From: Mycobacterium sp. AZCC_0083
Lineage (GTDB): Bacteria; Actinomycetota; Actinomycetes; Mycobacteriales; Mycobacteriaceae
Length of the DNA: 64,000 bases
Assembly: GCF_014202335.1 (NCBI RefSeq)
Contig: NZ_JACHGP010000017.1
Location: forward strand, 62,001-126,000
Direction of reading: 5' to 3'
Part shown: positions 59,426 to 64,000 of the stretch, piece by piece
Layout of the letters: each line of letters starts with the position of its first letter
Numbering within the stretch: the stretch's first letter is position 1
Program-made: the position numbers and the translations under genes
Notes under the pieces: generated by a model
The model's input: the letters and a program-made list of their open reading frames with translations, nothing else
Databases searched by the model: none
What the model was told of the DNA's origin: nothing

Positions 59426-60412
59426 ATGACTGAGGACGTTTCATTCTTCCGCCGCGGCGACGACGTCGATGTGGCCGGCCCGCCACGGGAGATCGTCGGC
59501 TACGGCGAGCACCCCCCGATGATCCGGTGGGCAGGCGACGCGAAGGTCGCGATCCAGCTCGTCGTGAACTACGAGGAAGGCTCTGAGAAAACCTACGCAA
59601 TGGGCGACGGCGAGAATGACATCCTCTACGAGCTGCCGTTCAAGCTCGAAGGTCAACGTGACCTGGCTGTCGAGTCAATGTACGAGTACGGCTCGCGGGC
59701 CGGTATCTGGCGGCTGTTCCGGATCTTCGACAATGCGGGCATCCCCGTCACCTTCTTCGCGTCCGCGGTCGCCCTCGAGCGCAACCCGGACGTCGCGGTC
59801 AAACTAGCCGCCCGTGGGGACGAGGCCGCAGGCCACGGATACCGGTGGAGCAATCACTTCGAGATGACGCGCGAGCAGGAGCGTGAGGCGATTCGACGCG
59901 CGATCCTGTCCATCGAGGAGACCACAGGAACTCGACCCGTCGGCTGGTACTGCCGCGAGATGAGCACCAACACTCGCGAGCTGGTGGTCGAGGAGGGCGG
60001 CTTCGAGTACGACTCGGATTGCTACAACGACGATTTGCCGTACTGGACTCGTATCGGCGGACGGACACACCTGGTGGTGCCGTACTCCCTCGTGGTCAAC
60101 GATGCGCGATACATCGTCGGCACGGGGTACGGCAGTCCTGAAGACTTCTTCATGACGGCCAAGGCCACGCTTGATCGACTTCGCAACGACGGCGACGACC
60201 TCGGGCGGATGATGTCGATCGGCGTCCATCCGCGGATGAGCGGCAACCCTGCGCGCTCAGACGGACTGGCCCGCTTCATCGACTACGCCCAGCAGTTCAC
60301 TGACGTCGCCTTCGCGCGCCGTGTGGACATCGCCCACGATTTCGCTGAGCAGTACCCGGCGTCGAAGGCGTTCTCGGATGTCGCCCTCGTCAGGGACGCC
60401 GCCTCTCGATGA
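59426..60412 (+). CDS. Polysaccharide deacetylase-fold amidohydrolase (PuuE/allantoinase-like)
   Basis: A 328-residue NodB-fold hydrolase. The opening VAIQLVVNYEEGSEKTYAMG matches the PuuE-type allantoinase branch, where the usual NodB Asp-Asp is replaced by Glu-Glu. Further motifs are VTFFASAVALERNPD and GHGYRWSNH (near residue 136, His ligands), and IGVHPRMSGNPARSDGLARF near the C-terminus. These enzymes open cyclic amides such as allantoin or act on related C-N bonds; no signal peptide is present, so it is cytoplasmic. A strong GAGGAG site supports the ATG. It is the last gene of the permease arm and, with the isochorismatase-like enzyme, implies stepwise C-N bond cleavage. Confidence 0.87.
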   Translation: MTEDVSFFRRGDDVDVAGPPREIVGYGEHPPMIRWAGDAKVAIQLVVNYEEGSEKTYAMGDGENDILYELPFKLEGQRDLAVESMYEYGSRAGIWRLFRIFDNAGIPVTFFASAVALERNPDVAVKLAARGDEAAGHGYRWSNHFEMTREQEREAIRRAILSIEETTGTRPVGWYCREMSTNTRELVVEEGGFEYDSDCYNDDLPYWTRIGGRTHLVVPYSLVVNDARYIVGTGYGSPEDFFMTAKATLDRLRNDGDDLGRMMSIGVHPRMSGNPARSDGLARFIDYAQQFTDVAFARRVDIAHDFAEQYPASKAFSDVALVRDAASR

Positions 60413-60486
60413 ACGGCGAAAGGTAGACGCGGGCAACGCCTTTACTGCAATCGTCCGCAGACAGTCAGAGACATCCACGGCTTGTT

Positions 60487-61494
60487 CTACGACGCGTGAG
60501 CTTGCCCGGCAGGCGATGCGACCGTGGACCGCGCTGCCGCACGACCCGCCAGGAGCAGCAAGATCACTGCAACAGAACCGAAGACGACGTTGCTCACCAA
60601 ATCCACCGTGGGTGAGCCACCGTCTGATGGGGCCATCGGGAACGCCAGCCACACACAGGTCAGGGTCGCACCTGCGGCGAGCGCAGAGCGATGGCGCTCG
60701 TTCCAGCCGCGTTGCCGCGACCACCGCGAGATCATCAGGACCCCGACGGCGACGACGAGGCACCACGCGAACACACCGGCCCACTCGCGCCATGCGGACT
60801 CGTTGAAGCCCGAAGCCATCCAGTAACCGCTGGTTGCCACCAGTGCAGCGGTGCCGACGAGCCACGGTGACGGCGCCCGGCCGTCCAACGGCGGCAGTCG
60901 GCGTGACCGGATGGCGAACGCGGCGATCACCAGTCCGACGATGGCGATGCCGATCCAGATCTGATGCGACCACGGGGCGATGAACCGGTACTCGGTGAAG
61001 TTCCCCCAGAACACGAACACCGCTCCGAGCGCGAAAATCGTTGCGACGACGATCAATCCGGTGCGGCCCAGCCAGGGCGTGCTGCCTCGGTCTCGGGCGA
61101 AGGTCTCGACAAGTGCGATGGGCACGCAGATGCTCCACACGGCGTGCAGCGCGATCACGGTCTGGATGAGCGCGATGCTGGTGCCGAGCGCAGGCACGTA
61201 GGTGGCGGTGTGGAAGTCGTCGACACCGAGGTAGGCGTCGTTCCACAGCAGCTGATCGAGCGGTCCTTCTTCGATGAGCGCATAGGCGCACGCCAGCAGT
61301 CCGATGGTGGGCCACCCGCCGCCGTAGCGACGTCCGAGCTCGCGCACCAGGATTGCCCCGCCCCCGTACATGGGGGCGAGGAGGACGCCGATGAGGAGGC
61401 CACCGATGGTGATGTTGCCGAGCAGGAACTCGCCGACGAACGGCGCGAGCAGGAAGAGGCCGATGACGGGAGCCAGCCGTCGCAGGAGAGCCAC
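60487..61494 (-). CDS. Multi-pass membrane protein, unknown
   Basis: A 335-residue protein with about nine or ten hydrophobic segments (for example LAPVIGLFLLAPFVGEFLLG, and VSNVVFGSVAVILLLLAGRA at the C-terminus). A conserved-looking loop follows the third helix (EEGPLDQLLWND), with Glu-Glu as in some CAAX-protease-like proteins, but the rest of that motif is not evident. No family is assigned with confidence. It is divergent from the TetR gene at 61544, which is the likely regulator given the short shared promoter. Confidence 0.72.
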   Translation of the reverse strand: MALLRRLAPVIGLFLLAPFVGEFLLGNITIGGLLIGVLLAPMYGGGAILVRELGRRYGGGWPTIGLLACAYALIEEGPLDQLLWNDAYLGVDDFHTATYVPALGTSIALIQTVIALHAVWSICVPIALVETFARDRGSTPWLGRTGLIVVATIFALGAVFVFWGNFTEYRFIAPWSHQIWIGIAIVGLVIAAFAIRSRRLPPLDGRAPSPWLVGTAALVATSGYWMASGFNESAWREWAGVFAWCLVVAVGVLMISRWSRQRGWNERHRSALAAGATLTCVWLAFPMAPSDGGSPTVDLVSNVVFGSVAVILLLLAGRAAARSTVASPAGQAHAS

Positions 61495-61519
61495 GACGCC
61501 GAGCCTACCGCAATAATTC

Positions 61520-61537
61520 GACTAGTCAGGTTAAGAT
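61520..61537 (+). promoter_or_regulatory. Palindrome and -10 element before the TetR gene
   Basis: GACTAGTC (61520-61527) is a perfect 8-base palindrome, and TAAGAT (61532-61537) is a good -10 element 6 bases before the ATG at 61544. The arrangement implies a leaderless TetR message with an operator over its promoter and that of the divergent membrane protein. Confidence 0.5.
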
Positions 61538-61543
61538 TGACGA

Positions 61544-62176
61544 ATGGCCAGAACCGTCAACCACGAGCAACAGCAGATCCGCCGCGAGGCCATCACCTCT
61601 GCAGCGGCTGCCCTGTTCGCCAGGCAGGGGTTCGCCGAGACGTCGACGGCCGACATCGCCAAGGCCGCAGGGATCAGCACGGGCAGCCTGTTCTACTACT
61701 TCCCGGACAAGGCGGCGATCTTCCGAGGAATCTTCGAACAGGACATCCCCGAGAGCCGCCGGCTGTTCGAGAAGCACGACGAGACCGACGATCCAGCCGC
61801 CTCGATCCTCGAAGCCGTTGCCACGCTGGCGAATCCGGCTCGCGACGAGCTGGCGCCCGGCCTGTTCGTCGAACTTCTCCGCCGTGCGGGCAACGATCCG
61901 CAACTCATGGAGATCGTCGTCGCGAACGAGGCGATCGTGCAGGACGGTCTCGCGTCGTTGATCCGCAGGGCTGCCGGCAACGGACACGTCGACAAGGGGC
62001 TGGACCCTGCTGTAGCGGCAACCTGGATTCGCAGGATCATCGACGCCGTCTACCTGAACGCGGGCGACGGCGCCAGCGTCGACCCCGTCCCGATGCTTCG
62101 GCTGATCATCGCCCGGTTCCTCGGGATCGAGACGACGCCGAAGACCCCACGACGTCCTCCCAAGAAGCTCCGATGA
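61544..62176 (+). CDS. TetR family transcriptional regulator
   Basis: A 210-residue TetR repressor. The helix-turn-helix is clear (TSTADIAKAAGISTGSLFYY, then FPDKAAIFRGIFE). The C-terminal domain is typical in length, and a short basic tail follows (PRRPPKKLR). The ATG follows a -10 element at leaderless distance. It is divergent from the multi-pass membrane protein gene and convergent with the MarR gene. The likely target is the membrane protein, perhaps an export or membrane-defence function. Confidence 0.88.
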   Translation: MARTVNHEQQQIRREAITSAAAALFARQGFAETSTADIAKAAGISTGSLFYYFPDKAAIFRGIFEQDIPESRRLFEKHDETDDPAASILEAVATLANPARDELAPGLFVELLRRAGNDPQLMEIVVANEAIVQDGLASLIRRAAGNGHVDKGLDPAVAATWIRRIIDAVYLNAGDGASVDPVPMLRLIIARFLGIETTPKTPRRPPKKLR

Positions 62177-62186
62177 CCACCTCCGA

Positions 62187-62690
62187 TCAGATCTCGATCG
62201 CACCAGCCCAGGCGCGCAGTCCGGCGAGGAACCCGCTCCGCTGCGCGACAGTCAGTTGCCCCAGCGCCCGAGCCAACGGTGCAGTGCGCCGCGCCACGAA
62301 TTGCTCTACGTCGGCGCGCTGCGCGCTCTGCAGCGACACCAGCGTGCGACGGCGATCAGCGGCGTCGGCGTGGCGTTCGACATATCCGGCGTGATCGAGG
62401 TCCGCAATGAGCTGGCTGGCATTCGTCAAACCGAGGCCGAGTTGTCGGGCTAGCTCACCCACCGAGACGGGTCCGGTGTAGAGCAATCGGGCCAGCACGG
62501 CGCCGTGCCGATTTCCCAACCCAGCGTCAACGAAGTCCGCACGCAACTGTGGCGGCATGTCGGCGTGCGCACGCTTGAAATGGTTGGCCAGCAACGGGAC
62601 CAACGCTTGGAGCTCAAGCAGTTCCTCGGCATCGAGCGCGGCGCCCGGAGGCACGCCCATCGACGTAGGAGCTCCCTCTCGTCGCGTCAT
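62187..62690 (-). CDS. MarR family transcriptional regulator
   Basis: A 167-residue MarR protein: helix-turn-helix with VSVGELARQLGLGLTNASQL, then the wing (HADAADRRRTLVSL). Dimerisation helices lie at both ends. The ATG at 62690 is preferred over a GTG five codons upstream. It is divergent from a SAM methyltransferase gene across a near-perfect 33-base palindrome. MarR proteins release DNA on binding phenolic or other small compounds, so the methyltransferase is probably induced by such a compound. Confidence 0.88.
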   Translation of the reverse strand: MTRREGAPTSMGVPPGAALDAEELLELQALVPLLANHFKRAHADMPPQLRADFVDAGLGNRHGAVLARLLYTGPVSVGELARQLGLGLTNASQLIADLDHAGYVERHADAADRRRTLVSLQSAQRADVEQFVARRTAPLARALGQLTVAQRSGFLAGLRAWAGAIEI

Positions 62691-62731
62691 CGATCTGACC
62701 TCCACCGGCTGGGGTTGGCAAGCATGATATA

Positions 62732-62764
62732 GTTCTAATATCTGAACTGTTCAGATATAAGAAC
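62732..62764. promoter_or_regulatory. 33-base palindromic MarR operator
   Basis: An inner perfect palindrome (ATATCTGAAC, one central T, GTTCAGATAT; 62738-62758) is extended by GTTCT and AGAAC outer arms. Only the A/A pair at 62737 and 62759 breaks symmetry. It is centred at 62748, between the MarR start and the methyltransferase start, overlapping AT-rich -10-like sequences for both. Blocking it would shut both promoters. Confidence 0.85.
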
Positions 62765-62782
62765 CTTCTAGCGGGAGACGCC

Positions 62783-63409
62783 GTGACCTCCAACCAGTAC
62801 TTCGAAGGCATCTACCGGGCCCATCGACCGGACGGTAACCCGGTCTCTGGCGCAGGATGGGACATCGGCAGCCCGCAACCCATGCTGGTCGAACTCGACC
62901 GTCGCGGCGCCATCACCGGCACGGTACTCGACGCCGGCTGCGGCACCGGCGACAACGCTCTCTATCTGGCCAAACAGGGATACACGGTGACTGGGCTCGA
63001 CGCAGCGCCGTCCGCGATAGCCCACGCTCGCAGCAAGGCTGAGCAGCTTCGCCTGACCATTGAGTTGGCGGTCGCCGACGCGCTGGACCTAACTGCGTAC
63101 CAGGATCGGTTCGAGACGATCATCGACTCCGGGTTGTTCCACACCTTCGCCAACACCGACCAGGCCCGCTATCTTGCTTCCCTCCACCGCGCCGCTCGTG
63201 ACGGAGCCCGCCTTCACGTATTGGCAATCAGCGACATGGCAACGGGAAGCCAGGGTCCTCGCCGGCTCACCGAAACCGAGATGCGAGGGGCGTTCACTGA
63301 CGGTTGGGTCCTCGACGACCTCGAGCGCGTCGCCATGTCGGGTGCACTACCCGGCGAACCACATAGCGTTGATATCCCGTCGTGGCTTGCGACAGCTCAC
63401 CGTCGGTGA
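62783..63409 (+). CDS. Class I SAM-dependent methyltransferase
   Basis: A 208-residue methyltransferase. The SAM-binding motif I is VLDAGCGTGDNALYLAKQGY (near residue 48), followed by the acidic GLDAAPSAIAHARSKA. The N-terminal segment GWDIGSPQPMLVELDRRG resembles the WDIG-P lid of mycobacterial Rv0560c-like and thiopurine/halide-type methyltransferases. It would methylate a small phenol, thiol or halide in the cytoplasm. The GTG start has a GGGAG site. The divergent MarR gene and shared palindrome recall the MarR control described for Rv0560c in M. tuberculosis. Confidence 0.85.
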   Translation: MTSNQYFEGIYRAHRPDGNPVSGAGWDIGSPQPMLVELDRRGAITGTVLDAGCGTGDNALYLAKQGYTVTGLDAAPSAIAHARSKAEQLRLTIELAVADALDLTAYQDRFETIIDSGLFHTFANTDQARYLASLHRAARDGARLHVLAISDMATGSQGPRRLTETEMRGAFTDGWVLDDLERVAMSGALPGEPHSVDIPSWLATAHRR

Positions 63410-63484
63410 ACGAAGTAGGGCCGCCGCGGTGACCTACCGGAATGTCAACCGACCACACCCCGTCCACTGACGAAGGGACATGTC

Positions 63485-64000
63485 GTGCCCACCATCGATG
63501 CTCTCGATTCGACCATCTACTACCGGGAATCAGGCAGTGGGACGGCCATGGTCCTCCTCCACGGCAATCCAGGCTCGTCGCACCTGTGGCGCAACGTGAT
63601 CCCCAACCTGGGTAGTCGGCGGCTGCTGGCACCAGACCTCATCGGAATGGGCCGATCTGGAAAGCCGGACGTCGCGTACAGCTTCGCCGACCACGCCCGC
63701 TACCTCGACGCCTGGTTTGATGCCCTCCATCTGGACCGGGTAATCCTTGTCGGTCACGACTGGGGCGGCGCGCTCGCCTTCGACTGGGCGGCCCGCCACC
63801 CCGAACGGGTACTCGGCATTGCGTTTCTGGAGAGCGTTGTCAAACCAATGGCGTGGGAAGAGCTTTCACAGCAGACCCGCCAACGGTGGGAGGCGATTCG
63901 GACTCCCGGCGAAGGCGAAGCCATGGTGCTCGAGCAGAATCTGTTCCTCCGTGGGGCGTTCACTGGGGGCGGCGTCCTCACCCCGGTCAGCGACGTAGAC
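63485..64000 (+). CDS. Haloalkane dehalogenase-like hydrolase (cut by window end)
   Basis: The first 172 residues of an alpha/beta hydrolase, continuing beyond the window. Dehalogenase features are present: HGNPGSSHLWRNVIP with the halide-stabilising Asn, DLIGMGRSGKPDVAYSFADH, and the nucleophile elbow GHDWGGALAF (Asp near residue 92, followed by the second halide-binding Trp). An Asp nucleophile instead of Ser separates it from esterases. It would cleave a carbon-halogen bond to an alcohol. The GTG follows a GAAGGGAC site. The catalytic His and acid lie outside the window, so completeness is unknown. Confidence 0.85.
   Translation, partial: MPTIDALDSTIYYRESGSGTAMVLLHGNPGSSHLWRNVIPNLGSRRLLAPDLIGMGRSGKPDVAYSFADHARYLDAWFDALHLDRVILVGHDWGGALAFDWAARHPERVLGIAFLESVVKPMAWEELSQQTRQRWEAIRTPGEGEAMVLEQNLFLRGAFTGGGVLTPVSDVD

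Noticed and set aside
61155..61403. CAAX-protease-like activity for the 60487-61494 membrane protein
   Set aside because: A Glu-Glu pair is present in a loop, but the accompanying arginine and histidine motifs of that family are not recognisable.
60964..62394. A 476-codon plus-strand frame
   Set aside because: Antisense to the membrane protein and out of frame with the TetR gene; no homology visible.
1..64000. CRISPR arrays, tRNA or rRNA genes, insertion sequences, prophage, attachment sites
   Set aside because: Reading both strands showed no spaced repeats with unique spacers, no cloverleaf-like gene I could defend, no transposase or integrase, and no target-site duplications.

Overview
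The window is high-GC actinobacterial chromosome, almost certainly from an environmental, fast-growing Mycobacteriaceae species (Mycolicibacterium-like). This is an inference from protein families: an Rv1733c-type membrane protein, an Rv0130/HtdZ-type hydratase, a DUF3556 membrane protein, F420/flavin luciferase-like enzymes, several PucR regulators and many acyl-CoA enzymes. I saw no rRNA, tRNA, CRISPR array, phage or insertion sequence. About 57 intact or end-truncated protein genes and three decayed genes are supported.

Layout. 0.2-6.4 kb: a GAF-PucR regulator coupled to a 26-residue membrane peptide, a CoA-transferase-like protein, a dead ECF sigma factor, decayed sequence, and HdeD-like and Rv1733c-like membrane proteins. 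6.4-11.7 kb: a flavodoxin-fold reductase, an operon of YWTD propeller, 3-hydroxyacyl-CoA dehydrogenase-like protein and a second CoA-transferase-like protein, then a pirin. 11.8-13.6 kb: a small membrane protein and a DUF2252 protein. 13.6-27.6 kb: a polyhydroxyalkanoate/acyl-CoA region. The minus-strand operon is acyl-CoA ligase, PHA synthase, R-hydratase, depolymerase-like hydrolase and acyl-CoA dehydrogenase. Two PucR regulators separate it from a plus-strand operon of acyl-CoA ligase, DUF3556 protein, FAD oxidoreductase and a broken SDR reductase. 27.8-37.9 kb: a second FMN reductase, two tandem LuxR-type ATPase regulators with a duplicated leader, a second GAF-PucR regulator, a DUF7144 protein, an intact ECF sigma factor and an acyltransferase. 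38-42.4 kb: a TetR gene with its operator and a three-subunit molybdenum hydroxylase whose Fe-S subunit carries a Tat/lipoprotein signal.

42.6-47.7 kb: a small membrane protein with ATC at the start position, a dienelactone hydrolase-like enzyme, an MDR reductase, and a divergent set of flavin monooxygenase, luciferase-like enzyme and HxlR regulator. 47.7-51.8 kb: an Lrp regulator divergent from a giant fused 2-oxoacid:ferredoxin oxidoreductase. 51.9-60.4 kb: the most system-like region. A RpiR regulator, an isochorismatase-like amidohydrolase, a FAH-family hydrolase and an aminotransferase lie on the minus strand. An APC permease, two SDRs and a PuuE/allantoinase-like deacetylase lie on the plus strand. 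The two arms are separated by a helically phased array of TGCA-N8-TGCA sites. I infer an inducible uptake and breakdown pathway for a nitrogenous amide or ureide; its substrate cannot be read from sequence. 60.4-64.0 kb: a membrane protein, a TetR gene, a MarR gene divergent from a SAM methyltransferase across a 33-bp palindrome, and a haloalkane dehalogenase-like gene cut by the window end.

Two themes recur. One is duplication followed by decay: GAF-PucR plus sigma factor blocks at both 0.3-4.4 and 34.1-37.0 kb, paired CoA transferases and paired LuxR ATPases. The other is dense local regulation, with about a dozen regulators and several readable operators.
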